A stretch of 38,654 nt of DNA from SIG565 sp045646145 (GCA_045646145.1 JAZRKE010000008.1:1-38654); one strand, 5' to 3'. Numbered from the stretch's first letter, positions 8,687 through 16,764 are shown. Notes: generated by a model not told the origin, from the letters alone. Numbers and translations: made by a program.

Positions 8687-11317
8687 ATGAGCCACAAGTA
8701 TGTTTATCTGTTCTCAGAAGGCGATGCAAGCATGCGTGAGCTTCTCGGCGGTAAGGGTGCTAACCTTGCAGAAATGACCAAAATTGGTCTTCCTGTTCCG
8801 CAGGGCTTCACCGTTTCCACAGAGGCTTGTACACAGTACTATGAAGACGGCAGAAAAATCAACGATGAAATCCAGGCACAGATTATGGAACACATCGACA
8901 AAATGGAAGGAATTACCGGAAAGAAGTTCGGCGATAAAGAGAATCCTCTCTTAGTGTCTGTTCGTTCGGGTGCACGTGCATCAATGCCCGGTATGATGGA
9001 CACAATCTTGAACCTCGGTCTTAACGAAGAGGTTGTTGAAACAATGGCTGCAAAGAGCGGTAACGCCCGTTGGGCTTACGACTGCTACCGTCGTTTCATT
9101 CAGATGTATTCTGATGTTGTTATGGAAGTTGGTAAGAAGTACTTTGAAGAGCTTATCGACAAAATGAAAGAAGAAAAGGGCGTTACTCAGGACGTTGAGC
9201 TTACAGCCGAAGACCTTAAGGAATTAGCTACACAGTTCAAGGCTGAGTATAAGTCTAAAATTGGTAAGGATTTCCCGACCGACCCGAAAGAGCAGTTAAT
9301 GGGCGCTGTTGAGGCTGTATTCCGTTCATGGGATAACCCCCGTGCAAACGTTTACCGCAGAGACAACGATATTCCGTATAGCTGGGGTACTGCCGTTAAC
9401 GTTCAGATGATGGCATTCGGTAATATGGGGGACAACTGCGGTACAGGTGTTGCCTTTACCCGTGACCCTGCTACAGGTGAGCCCGGTCTTATGGGTGAGT
9501 TCTTAACCAACGCTCAGGGTGAGGACGTTGTTGCAGGCGTTCGTACCCCTATGCCTATTGCTGAAATGGCTGAGAAATTCCCGGCTGCTTTCGAAGAGTT
9601 CAATAAGGTTTGTGCTATTCTTGAAGACCATTACCGCGATATGCAGGATATGGAATTCACCGTTGAGGATGGCAAACTCTATATGCTCCAGACCCGTAAC
9701 GGTAAGAGAACTGCTAAGGCAGCTCTCAAAATCGCGTGCGATTTAGTTGACGAGGGTATGATTGATAAGAAACAGGCTGTTGCTATGATCGATCCCCGTA
9801 ACCTTGATACATTACTCCATCCGCAGTTCGACCAGAAGGCTTTAAAGGCTGCTACACCTGCAGGTAAGGGCCTCGGCGCTTCTCCCGGAGCTGCTTGCGG
9901 TAAGGTTGTATTCACTGCTGAAGATGCTGAAGAGTGGAACAACCGCGGCGAAAAGGTTATCCTTGTTCGTCTTGAAACCTCACCTGAAGATATTACAGGT
10001 ATGAAGGCTTCTCAGGGTATTTTAACAGTTCGTGGTGGTATGACCTCTCACGCTGCCGTTGTTGCTCGTGGTATGGGTACCTGCTGTGTATCCGGCTGCG
10101 GCGAAATCATTATGGACGAAGAAAATAAGAAGTTCACACTCGCAGGTAAAACCTATAACGAGGGCGACTTTATCTCTATCGATGGTTCTACAGGTAACAT
10201 TTACGATGGCATTATCCCGACCGTTGATGCTGAAATCGCTGGTGAGTTCGGCAGAATTATGGCTTGGGCTGATGAGTTCAGTACATTGAAGGTTCGTACC
10301 AATGCAGATACTCCGGCTGACGCTAAGAAGGCTCGTGAGCTCGGCGCAGAGGGTATTGGTCTTTGCCGTACAGAGCATATGTTCTTCGAGGCTGACAGAA
10401 TTGCTGCATTCCGTGAGATGATTTGCTCTGATACAGTTGAAGAGCGTGAGGCAGCACTTGAGAAGATTCTTCCCTATCAGCAGGGCGACTTTGAAAAGCT
10501 TTATGAGGCTCTCGAGGGCAACCCCGTTTGCATCCGTTTCTTAGACCCGCCGCTTCATGAGTTTGTTCCCACTGAGGAGGCCGACATTGAGGCTCTCGCT
10601 AAGGCTCAGGGTAAGACGGTTGCTGATATCAAGAACATCATCACATCCCTCCACGAGTTCAACCCCATGATGGGTCACCGTGGCTGCCGTCTTGCAGTTA
10701 CCTATCCTGAAATTGCCAAGATGCAGACATCTGCTGTTATCCGTGCCGCAATCAATGTTAAAAAGGCTCATCCCGATTGGAATATCGTTCCCGAGATTAT
10801 GATTCCTTTAACCGGTGAAGTTAAGGAAATGAAGTATGTAAAGAATGTTGTTGTTGCAACTGCTGATGCAGAAATCGCTGCTGCAGGCATTGAGCTTAAG
10901 TACGAGGTTGGTACCATGATGGAAATTCCGCGTGCTTGCCTTACTGCTGATGAAATCGCTAAAGAGGCGGAGTTCTTCTGCTTTGGTACTAACGACTTAA
11001 CCCAGATGACCTTTGGATTTAGCCGTGATGATGCCGGTAAGTTCTTAAGTGCTTACTATGATAGCAAGATTTACGAGAATGACCCGTTTGCTAAGCTCGA
11101 CCAAAACGGCGTTGGTAAACTTATGAAGATGGCTGTAGCCCTCGGTAAAGAGGCTCGCCCGACCATACACTGCGGTATCTGCGGTGAGCATGGCGGCGAC
11201 CCCGTATCTGTTGAGTTCTGCCACAACATTGGTCTTGATTATGTATCATGCTCACCTTTCCGTGTGCCGATAGCAAGACTCGCTGCTGCACAGGCTGCTA
11301 TAAAAGAATCTAAGTAA
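8687..11317 (+). CDS. ppdK: Pyruvate, phosphate dikinase
   Basis: An 876-residue enzyme that interconverts pyruvate, ATP and phosphate with phosphoenolpyruvate, AMP and pyrophosphate. The N-terminal ATP-grasp domain is clear. The phosphohistidine motif GGMTSHAAVVARGMG places the catalytic His at about residue 455. The C-terminal PEP-binding barrel includes FGTNDLTQMTFGFSRDD and CGICGEHGGDP, with the catalytic Cys at about 832. Length and motif positions match clostridial PPDK closely. A strong AGGAGGT site precedes the ATG. It appears to be a single-gene transcript ended by the hairpin at 11429. In fermentative clostridia it works in pyrophosphate-linked glycolysis or gluconeogenesis. Confidence 0.98.
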   Translation: MSHKYVYLFSEGDASMRELLGGKGANLAEMTKIGLPVPQGFTVSTEACTQYYEDGRKINDEIQAQIMEHIDKMEGITGKKFGDKENPLLVSVRSGARASMPGMMDTILNLGLNEEVVETMAAKSGNARWAYDCYRRFIQMYSDVVMEVGKKYFEELIDKMKEEKGVTQDVELTAEDLKELATQFKAEYKSKIGKDFPTDPKEQLMGAVEAVFRSWDNPRANVYRRDNDIPYSWGTAVNVQMMAFGNMGDNCGTGVAFTRDPATGEPGLMGEFLTNAQGEDVVAGVRTPMPIAEMAEKFPAAFEEFNKVCAILEDHYRDMQDMEFTVEDGKLYMLQTRNGKRTAKAALKIACDLVDEGMIDKKQAVAMIDPRNLDTLLHPQFDQKALKAATPAGKGLGASPGAACGKVVFTAEDAEEWNNRGEKVILVRLETSPEDITGMKASQGILTVRGGMTSHAAVVARGMGTCCVSGCGEIIMDEENKKFTLAGKTYNEGDFISIDGSTGNIYDGIIPTVDAEIAGEFGRIMAWADEFSTLKVRTNADTPADAKKARELGAEGIGLCRTEHMFFEADRIAAFREMICSDTVEEREAALEKILPYQQGDFEKLYEALEGNPVCIRFLDPPLHEFVPTEEADIEALAKAQGKTVADIKNIITSLHEFNPMMGHRGCRLAVTYPEIAKMQTSAVIRAAINVKKAHPDWNIVPEIMIPLTGEVKEMKYVKNVVVATADAEIAAAGIELKYEVGTMMEIPRACLTADEIAKEAEFFCFGTNDLTQMTFGFSRDDAGKFLSAYYDSKIYENDPFAKLDQNGVGKLMKMAVALGKEARPTIHCGICGEHGGDPVSVEFCHNIGLDYVSCSPFRVPIARLAAAQAAIKESK

Positions 11318-11428
11318 TTAGGTTTATACTGTTCTTGTATAACCCTTTTTAATCTCAACCCGCCAAAAAAGGACAAACTTTTTTAGCGTGGAAGAAAAAA
11401 GAAATAACAAGAGAATAACGTAAAAAAT

Positions 11429-11465
11429 GACCTTGTACACCTTTTGGTGTGCAGGGTCGTTTTTT
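11429..11465 (+). terminator. ppdK terminator
   Basis: A 13-bp stem (11429-11441/11446-11458) with a TTTT loop and a following T-run. It lies 110 bp after the ppdK stop. Confidence 0.85.
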
Positions 11466-11466
11466 A

Positions 11467-11642
11467 TGCACTGACAGGACTCATTGCACTAGCAGCACAT
11501 TAAAACATTGATTTACAAAATAGCATTAACCATGGGTGCACTGGCAACTCTAAATGCACTGGAAATCCATAAGAAATCTCTTTCTTTCCTTCTTTATCCT
11601 TCTTTTCCTTGTGTTTCATTTACCTTTGCTAATGCACTGGCA
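11467..11642 (+). repeat. Five copies of a TGCACTGGCA-like decamer
   Basis: TGCACTGACA (11467), TGCACTAGCA (11485), TGCACTGGCA (11537), TGCACTGGAA (11555) and TGCACTGGCA (11633) lie in 176 bp directly after the ppdK terminator. Two pairs are spaced 18 bp apart. All are on the same strand. Function unknown. Confidence 0.6.
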
Positions 11643-12121
11643 AACCTCAATATAACCGCATAAATGGGGATTTTTGCGCTGAGAAAGCTACGCTAACATC
11701 AGCGTAAATCCATTTCTTTCACATTTTATCTTAGTTAACCCATTCTTTCCTGTTAGTTCCCTTCGAAGTCGAAATAAAGGGAGAAAAAAGGACCCTCTTA
11801 ATTTCCAAATTACACTCCGCAAGTCTCATAAAAGTTGACCCGATGATGAGGTGGTCGGAGAGAAAATTGGAGAAAAAGAGGAAGAAAAAGGGCGGGTCAA
11901 AAACGAGGAAAAATTGGATGGAATGAGGATAAAAAAATTGTCCCTTTGACGATAAAGAGGTTTGTCCTGTAACATTATAAAGCAAAATTATCCGCCCGAA
12001 ATTTTGCGGGTGGATATTTATTGTATCTGCACCTCAAAATCTTATAAAATTCTTTATTTCCCATTGGAGTTGTGGTAAAATATGCTTATTATCTTACTTT
12101 TTAAGGGGATTTTTGGGTTTT
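11643..12121. other. Gene-free stretch with two hairpins
   Basis: I see no credible gene here; a minus-strand open frame at 11731-11985 is low-complexity Phe-rich and lacks a ribosome binding site. The plus strand is purine-rich around 11850-11940. There are inverted repeats at 11689-11706 (TACGCT/AGCGTA) and 11990-12015 (ATCCGCCCG/CGGGTGGAT), neither followed by a convincing T-run. Confidence 0.45.
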
Positions 12122-12805
12122 ATGAAGAAAAAAGTCTTTTATACCGAGCTTTCCTATGTATTAGCACTCATAATTATGGCATTTGCCGCCGCCTTCACCG
12201 AAAAGGCGGATTTCGGTATGTCGATGGTTGTGGCGCCAGCCTATTTAATACATCTAAAGGTGTCGGAGTTTCTACCTTGGTTTAGTTTCGGTGTAGCGGA
12301 ATACTTTTTCCAAGGCGCACTTGTGGTGCTTACTGCAATTATAATGCGCAAATTCAAGCCGTTTTATATTTTTTCCTTCGTTACGGCGCTATTTTACGGA
12401 ACACTGCTTGATTTTGCTATGGATATTATAGCCGTTTTGCCCGATAGCACCTTTTTAATCCGCCTCTTGTGGTATGTATTTGGTACAGTTTTCTGCTCGT
12501 TTGCGGTATCGCTTTTCTTCCATACATATTTAGCGCCCGAGGCGTATGAGCTTATAGTTAAAGAGTTATCCTTAAAGTTTAATTGGAGTATAAGCAGGGT
12601 GAAAACGGTGTATGACTGTTTGAGCACGGTTCTTGGGATTGCGCTTTCGTTTGCATTTTTCGGTTTTGGAGTTTTTGAGGGTGTAAAATGGGGAACGGTT
12701 GTATGCTCTGTGCTTAACGGATTTTTAATCGGACTTTTTACAAAGCTACTTGAAAGATTTTTTCTTTTCCAAAACAAATTTAGTCTTGAAAGGTACTTTA
12801 AATAG
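12122..12805 (+). CDS. YitT/YczE-like integral membrane protein
   Basis: A 227-residue protein with about five to six hydrophobic segments and no signal peptide. Glycine/serine-rich helices at the N-terminus (FGMSMVVAPAYLI) and the overall pattern resemble the YczE/YyaS/YitT group of small membrane proteins; function in that group is poorly known. I chose the ATG at 12122 (MKKKVFYTEL). A TTG at 12113 would add three residues, but the AAGGGGA site at 12103-12109 would then be only 3 nt away. It stands just upstream of the pnuC transcription unit, but a separate promoter follows. Confidence 0.7.
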   Translation: MKKKVFYTELSYVLALIIMAFAAAFTEKADFGMSMVVAPAYLIHLKVSEFLPWFSFGVAEYFFQGALVVLTAIIMRKFKPFYIFSFVTALFYGTLLDFAMDIIAVLPDSTFLIRLLWYVFGTVFCSFAVSLFFHTYLAPEAYELIVKELSLKFNWSISRVKTVYDCLSTVLGIALSFAFFGFGVFEGVKWGTVVCSVLNGFLIGLFTKLLERFFLFQNKFSLERYFK

Positions 12806-12808
12806 GGG

Positions 12809-12837
12809 TTGCAATTGGGAAAAATCTATGTTAAACT
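12809..12837 (+). promoter_or_regulatory. pnuC promoter
   Basis: TTGCAA (12809-12814), 17 bp, then TAAACT (12832-12837) with TG at 12829-12830 as an extended -10. It begins a few bases after the upstream stop codon, so the leader RNA starts near 12844. Confidence 0.65.
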
Positions 12838-12843
12838 ATTAAA

Positions 12844-12939
12844 AAAGCTGCCACCGGGTAGCAAAGATGCTGAAAGTTTAGAAACAGGCATCCGTACCGC
12901 ACCATTAGGTCCTAGAAGGTGTGGGGCGGATGCTTTTTT
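12844..12939 (+). promoter_or_regulatory. Attenuator/riboswitch-like leader of pnuC
   Basis: The leader has a 5' hairpin (GCTGCC 12847-12852 with GGTAGC 12857-12862). GATGC (12866-12870) can pair with GCATC (12888-12892). The same GCATCCG can instead form a long terminator with CGGATGC (12927-12933), extended by CCGCACC/GGTGTGG and followed by six Ts. The two folds exclude each other, which is the usual design of a transcription attenuator. I do not see the consensus of the TPP, preQ1, T-box or c-di-GMP classes. A ligand related to the transported vitamin is plausible but not shown. Confidence 0.65.
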
Positions 12940-12950
12940 GTGAGGTAGAG

Positions 12951-13649
12951 ATGAGAATATTTAAGATAATTAACAATTTAACACTGTTTGAAAAAATCTT
13001 GTGGGCAGTATCGGTTACGGTCATAACGGTGTCTTCACTCGCTTCGGGCGGCGCTGATATTATGTCGGTTGCGGCATCGTTAATAGGCGTTACTGCACTA
13101 ATTTTCTTGGCGCGCGGACATTATTTGGGGCAGATTCTCAGCATTGCCTTTGCAATACTTTACGGAATAGTGTCGATTAAATGCAGGTATTATGGCGAGG
13201 CTGTAACCTACCTGTGTATGACGGCGCCATCGGCGGCGATAGCGCTTATAGAATGGCTTAAGCACCCTTATAAGAAAAGCGAAGAGGTTGAGGTGGCGTC
13301 TGTTTCTAAAAAACAGATTTTAATTATGCTACCCATTGCTTTAGTTGTTACAGTGGCATTTTACTTTATACTGAAAGCCCTAGGCAACGCAAGTTTATAT
13401 GTCAGCACCCTTTCCATAGCCACAAGCTTTATTGCGTCCTACTTCGCCGCCTGTCGCAGTGAATACTATGCTTTGGCTTATACATTTAATGATGTCGTGT
13501 TAATAGTTCTGTGGGTATTGGCAAGTATTAAAGATGTCAGTTTTTTACCCATGGTAGCCTGTTTTACAATGTTTTTAATTAATGATATTTATGCGTTTTT
13601 TAGCTGGAAACGGATGAAAGCACGCCAAAATTTTAAAAATTGCAAGTGA
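12951..13649 (+). CDS. pnuC: PnuC-family vitamin precursor transporter
   Basis: A 232-residue membrane protein with about seven hydrophobic segments. The family signatures are visible: RGHYLGQILSIAFAILYGIVS and the C-terminal AYTFNDVVLIVLWVLASIKD, with aromatic and Asn residues that line the substrate site. PnuC proteins carry nicotinamide riboside or nicotinamide mononucleotide by facilitated diffusion; close relatives carry riboflavin or thiamine, so the exact substrate is open. The true start is the ATG at 12951 after GAGG, because an upstream in-frame GTG at 12921 lies inside the terminator hairpin. Expression is probably set by that leader. Confidence 0.88.
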   Translation: MRIFKIINNLTLFEKILWAVSVTVITVSSLASGGADIMSVAASLIGVTALIFLARGHYLGQILSIAFAILYGIVSIKCRYYGEAVTYLCMTAPSAAIALIEWLKHPYKKSEEVEVASVSKKQILIMLPIALVVTVAFYFILKALGNASLYVSTLSIATSFIASYFAACRSEYYALAYTFNDVVLIVLWVLASIKDVSFLPMVACFTMFLINDIYAFFSWKRMKARQNFKNCK

Positions 13650-13728
13650 GCATTTGGGAGGAAAACGGAGAAAAACGAAGGAAAAACGAGCAAGAGGTTT
13701 TTAAATCAAAATTTTTCAAAAAAAAGTA

Positions 13729-13757
13729 TTGACATAAGTATTCGTGTGTGGTATTAT
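13729..13757 (+). promoter_or_regulatory. rplM-rpsI promoter
   Basis: TTGACA (13729-13734), a 17-bp spacer and TATTAT (13752-13757). This near-consensus sigma-A promoter fits a highly expressed ribosomal operon. Confidence 0.85.
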
Positions 13758-13791
13758 ACAAAGGCTCGAAAAAATTATGGAGGTAAAATTT

Positions 13792-14220
13792 ATGTCTACA
13801 TTTATGGCAAAACCTGCTGAAGTTCAGCGTAAATGGTACATTGTAGATGCTGCAGGCCGTCCGCTTGGCCGTACTGCTGCTAAGGTTGCCGACCTTTTAA
13901 GAGGTAAGGGTAAGCCTGAATTTACACCGCATGTTGACTGCGGCGACCATGTTGTTGTTATTAACGCAGCAGATGCAATTTTAACCGGTAAAAAGCTTGA
14001 AAAGAAATATTATCGTCGCCACACAGGTTATATCGGTGGTCTTAAAGAGGTTCAGTATTCAACCCTTATGGCTACCCGTCCTGAACTTGCAATGGAACTT
14101 GCAGTTAAGGGTATGGTTCCCGATACAACCATCGGCAGAAAAGCTTTAACCAGACTTCACGTTTACAAAAATGCAGAGTACGCTCAGGTAGCTCAGAAAC
14201 CTGAAAAGTATGAATTTTAA
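13792..14220 (+). CDS. rplM: Ribosomal protein L13
   Basis: A 142-residue protein of the 50S subunit, clear from WYIVDAAGRPLGRTAAKVADLLRG, the HVDCGDHVVVINA region and the MVPDTTIGRKALTRLHVY C-terminus. The start at 13792 follows GGAGGT and gives the usual family length. The longer in-frame reading from 13744 would run through the promoter and is rejected. rpsI follows 18 nt downstream, the conserved bacterial order. Confidence 0.97.
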   Translation: MSTFMAKPAEVQRKWYIVDAAGRPLGRTAAKVADLLRGKGKPEFTPHVDCGDHVVVINAADAILTGKKLEKKYYRRHTGYIGGLKEVQYSTLMATRPELAMELAVKGMVPDTTIGRKALTRLHVYKNAEYAQVAQKPEKYEF

Positions 14221-14238
14221 TGAAAGGGAGACAGAATA

Positions 14239-14637
14239 ATGTTTGAAGGAAAGCCTTATTTTTACGGTACCGGCAGAAGAAAAAGTTCTGTTGCCCGTGT
14301 ACGAGTATACAACGGTACAGGTAAAGTTACCATTAACGACCGCGATATTGATGATTATTTCGGTCTTGAAACCTTAAAGCTTATCGTTCGCCAGCCTCTC
14401 GCACTTACAGGCACAACAGATAAGTTCGACATCGTTTGCCGTGTAAACGGCGGTGGTGTTACCGGTCAGGCAGGCGCTATCCGCCACGGCGTTGCCCGTG
14501 CACTTCTTCAGTACAATGAAGAACTCCGTGCTGAGCTTAAAAAGGCCGGCTTCCTCACTCGCGACCCGAGAATGAAGGAAAGAAAGAAATACGGTCTCAA
14601 AGGCGCTCGTCGTGCACCCCAGTTCAGCAAACGTTAA
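14239..14637 (+). CDS. rpsI: Ribosomal protein S9
   Basis: A 132-residue protein of the 30S subunit. It begins with the YGTGRRKSSVARV motif and ends in the conserved basic tail GARRAPQFSKR that reaches the P-site tRNA. The GGGAG ribosome binding site is well placed. Second and last gene of the rplM operon. The gene is intact, and the island starts about 210 bp further on. Confidence 0.98.
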   Translation: MFEGKPYFYGTGRRKSSVARVRVYNGTGKVTINDRDIDDYFGLETLKLIVRQPLALTGTTDKFDIVCRVNGGGVTGQAGAIRHGVARALLQYNEELRAELKKAGFLTRDPRMKERKKYGLKGARRAPQFSKR

Positions 14638-14658
14638 TTACTGGTATTTCAAAAATTA

Positions 14659-14689
14659 CAGCACTCATTTTTATGGGTGCTGTTTTTTT
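14659..14689 (+). terminator. rplM-rpsI terminator
   Basis: A 10-bp stem, CAGCACTCAT/ATGGGTGCTG (14659-14668/14673-14682), with a TTTT loop and seven Ts. Confidence 0.9.
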
Positions 14690-14849
14690 GCACGACTCGC
14701 GCTCGTCGTGGCGCTGACGGCACCCGTCCTCTTTGTCGCTTTGCGACATTTCCCCACACTGTGGGTAATCACCTCAGTTCTCCAAGAGATAATCACTTAT
14801 CTTACAGAGTATTCAAAAACCCCGAAACCATCACGGTTTTCGGGGTTTT
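14690..14849. other. Hairpin-rich segment between rpsI and the island
   Basis: No gene. Small inverted repeats are seen at 14735-14747 (GTCGC/GCGAC) and 14753-14765 (CCCACA/TGTGGG). A strong stem at 14816-14829/14835-14849 (AACCCCGAAACC with its complement) has T-rich and A-rich flanks and could act as a two-way terminator just outside the att-like repeat. Confidence 0.6.
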
Positions 14850-14850
14850 C

Positions 14851-14893
14851 TTTATGCCTTCATTTTTGATTTGGTGCAAACTTGGTGCAAATT
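14851..14893 (+). repeat. Left att-like direct repeat (site A)
   Basis: TTTATGCCTT, then TTGGTGCAAA at 14871-14880 and 14882-14891 (11-bp period). The same arrangement recurs at 20281-20321. Confidence 0.65.
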
Positions 14894-14898
14894 ATTTT

Positions 14899-14933
14899 AC
14901 CACCCTATGATTATCCAAAAATCATAGGGTGGT
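14899..14933. other. 13-bp perfect inverted repeat after the lipoprotein gene
   Basis: Arms 14899-14911 (ACCACCCTATGAT) and 14921-14933. It lies just past the minus-strand lipoprotein stop but has no T-run on that strand. It could be an inefficient terminator or part of the att region. Confidence 0.55.
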
Positions 14934-14941
14934 TTGGTGTT

Positions 14942-15874
14942 CTATTTTATAATGTCATTTGGAATAGCATTGACAAATTCAATAGAGATATATCTATTTG
15001 GGTTGCCATTTAGCAGATTATATTCTAATTCTACCTTATAGTTGGTTTTGCCACCACCGAATGCTTCAAACGAATAATAAACTGTATATTTGCTACCACC
15101 ATTATGAATATATCCTAATGGGTTGGCATCGCCACAATTTCCCTCAAAACTTAATGCGAATGTGTCGGAGGACTTATTGTATCGTGCATCTTGCTTCATT
15201 TCTTCCTTTAATGAATCTGTAAGTACAAAACGAGAAGATAACCAATTAAAGACAGTTGATGAAGATGGGTTGATTGTAGCATCATCTCTGCCATCGTATT
15301 TTTGCGAGAAATAGGTTATCAAATTGCTACTATTAATTCCACCGCTAATTCCAATAGTGTCAAGCATAAACCAATGAAGTTCAAGGTCATAAAACGAATT
15401 ATATGCCGCATCTTTTGTAAGTGCTCTGCTCTCTGTTTCTTTGCAAGAAGAACAAGTTCTCTTTTCGGTGCCGTCTTTACCGATTAAAGCCTTTGTTTCG
15501 GTTTTCCAACTGCCCCAACTATGAGTGTGTGACGGTGTGCTTGGTGTTGATGAGGGTGTGCTTGTAGTCGGTTTGCTCGTTGTAGGAGTGCTTGTGGTGT
15601 CGGTGGGTTTACTGCTTGTTGTATTGTCTTTGTCGCTTGTGGTCGGCTTGCTTGTTTCTATGCTTGTGGTCGGTGTGCTATTGCTCGGTGTTTCGGTATC
15701 GCTTGAACTTTCGTCTGCGATGTTGCTATCGGTTGTTTCTGTTTGGTCGGTGCTTTCCGTTTGTGTTGTAGGTGTGCTTGTGTCAGGCTCCGAGGTGGTG
15801 TCTTTTTCGTTATTGCAAGCAACGAGAACAAAAACAAGAATTGATGCTAACAGTAGTGCTAAAATTTTCTTCAT
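14942..15874 (-). CDS. Island lipoprotein with HTHSWG-type motif
   Basis: A 310-residue lipoprotein. The signal peptide ends in the lipobox LVAC, so Cys would be lipidated and the protein held on the outer face of the membrane. A Ser/Thr/Pro linker of about 90 residues with repeated TTSKPT-like units follows. Then comes a HTHSWGSWK region with a CSSC pair, seen in many clostridial surface proteins, and about 135 residues of unrecognised C-terminal domain. The ATG at 15874 follows GGAGGAAAG; the longer frame upstream would read through the leader terminator. Transcription starts at the minus-strand promoter at 16115-16143 and must pass the structured leader. Function unknown. Confidence 0.82.
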   Translation of the reverse strand: MKKILALLLASILVFVLVACNNEKDTTSEPDTSTPTTQTESTDQTETTDSNIADESSSDTETPSNSTPTTSIETSKPTTSDKDNTTSSKPTDTTSTPTTSKPTTSTPSSTPSTPSHTHSWGSWKTETKALIGKDGTEKRTCSSCKETESRALTKDAAYNSFYDLELHWFMLDTIGISGGINSSNLITYFSQKYDGRDDATINPSSSTVFNWLSSRFVLTDSLKEEMKQDARYNKSSDTFALSFEGNCGDANPLGYIHNGGSKYTVYYSFEAFGGGKTNYKVELEYNLLNGNPNRYISIEFVNAIPNDIIK

Positions 15875-15889
15875 TTTTCTTTCCTCCAT

Positions 15890-16107
15890 AAAATAAAAAA
15901 GTGCGGCAACCGAAGTCACCGCACCGAAAAATGCGAAACTCCAATTGTCGCCAAACAAATTACAAGTTGAGGATTTTCATACAACAGCCTGCTGGAATTT
16001 GCATTTTTACCAAATTCATAAAACTGTTGTATGCATAAAAAAGGGTATAATACCCCCTTTTTGAAAAAAATATAAAATCCTCCTTTAAAATATGTAATTT
16101 GTTTGGC
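15890..16107 (-). ncRNA. Structured leader RNA, copy 1
   Basis: Reading along the minus strand, the RNA starts at a 15-bp perfect long-range stem (16093-16107 with 15950-15964). Inside it are a 9-bp stem (16074-16082/15969-15977), a side hairpin (16036-16062), a 10-bp stem (16024-16033/15978-15987) and a 7-bp stem (16011-16017/15995-16001). The apical part reads TTTGGTAAAAATG. After the long stem comes the conserved string CGCATTTTTCGGTGCG, which can form an antiterminator (15932-15942 with 15912-15923). This excludes the terminator at 15901-15924 (10-bp stem, TTCG loop, U-rich run). The same design recurs at 20665-20806. Confidence 0.75.
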
Positions 16108-16114
16108 ATAAAAT

Positions 16115-16143
16115 ATTATACCACATAACAATTCAAAAAACAA
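16115..16143 (-). promoter_or_regulatory. Promoter of leader RNA copy 1 and lipoprotein
   Basis: On the minus strand, TTGTTT (16138-16143), a 17-bp spacer and TATAAT (16115-16120). Transcription would begin at about the first base of the long stem. Confidence 0.75.
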
Positions 16144-16172
16144 CGATTTTTGAAAATTATACAATCTTTATG

Positions 16173-16213
16173 AGTCATAACGATTCTTAATAGAATCATT
16201 ATGACTTTTTTTT
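16173..16213 (+). terminator. Plus-strand terminator with no visible gene before it
   Basis: A 14-bp stem (16173-16186/16193-16206, one mismatch) followed by seven Ts on the plus strand. No plus-strand gene lies between 14.9 and 16.2 kb, so it may insulate the recombinase unit or end an antisense or small RNA. Confidence 0.65.
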
Positions 16214-16355
16214 ATTTATATAAGACTCTTTATTAATCATTATGATTATATAAGCATTATGACTCTTTGTCTTAAACATAGAGTAATTAGGGTTATGAAG
16301 ATTATTAAAAGAGTAAAGAATCCTTTTGATTGTTTTAGCATTATAAGAAGATTAC

Positions 16356-16384
16356 TTGAAATAAAAAAATAAACAAAATAGATT
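16356..16384 (+). promoter_or_regulatory. Promoter of the first tyrosine recombinase
   Basis: TTGAAA (16356-16361), a 17-bp spacer, TAGATT (16379-16384). The unusual -10 TAGATT is also used by the promoter at 17785-17813, which suggests the two island units are controlled alike. Confidence 0.6.
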
Positions 16385-16390
16385 TTAATT

Positions 16391-16764
16391 ACAATGCTTT
16401 TAATTTAAGAAGGAGGAATTAAAATCTAATACACACATAGGAAAATTATATGAAGGTGGAATTAAAAAGAAACATTTGACCTGATAAGGTCAAACCCGTA
16501 TCACCGTTTTTGAAATAATGGAAATGTCCAAACAAAAAGCGGCGGTACCGTCAATCTTAATCTGAGTGCTATGTAGGGTTGGTTGACTTGTCACCGATGC
16601 GGTGACCTTTGGTATGGTGGAAATTGCACCACTATACATTTGGCAAGGGGGTGTCCCTTGTCTTCATCTGAACAATAAATAGCAGTATCTCTGTTGGCAT
16701 TAACGGTTTGTGACAACAAACCGACAATGCCGACAGACAACATTTAAGAAAGGAGTGACAGGGA
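16391..16764 (+). promoter_or_regulatory. Long structured leader with mini-ORFs
   Basis: About 370 nt with at least six successive inverted repeats: 16380-16390/16417-16427, TTTGACC/GGTCAAA near 16475-16494, TCACC/GGTGA near 16590-16603, GTATGGTGG/CCACTATAC, GGCAAGGG/CCCTTGTC, and arms 16693-16711/16716-16734. Short open frames occur, among them a 9-codon one starting at 16450 (MKVELKRNI) and a 15-codon one near 16518 (MEMSKQKAAVPSILI). The AGGAGG at 16411-16416 is not followed by a usable start. Possible attenuation leader; an origin of transfer is an alternative. Confidence 0.5.

Noticed and set aside
11731..11985. An 84-codon minus-strand open frame
   Set aside because: Phe-rich low-complexity product from a purine-rich stretch with no ribosome binding site or promoter.
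12844..12939. TPP, T-box, preQ1 or c-di-GMP riboswitch before pnuC
   Set aside because: The conserved cores of those classes as I know them are not present; only the attenuator layout is supported.
14690..14893. A tRNA gene as integration target of the island
   Set aside because: I find no cloverleaf or CCA-type end near site A; the closest gene is rpsI, which is intact and more than 200 bp away.
15890..16107. Retron-like non-coding RNA, because of long inverted ends and inner hairpins
   Set aside because: No reverse transcriptase gene lies in the window, and the RNA ends in a terminator directly before a ribosome binding site, which fits a cis-regulatory leader.
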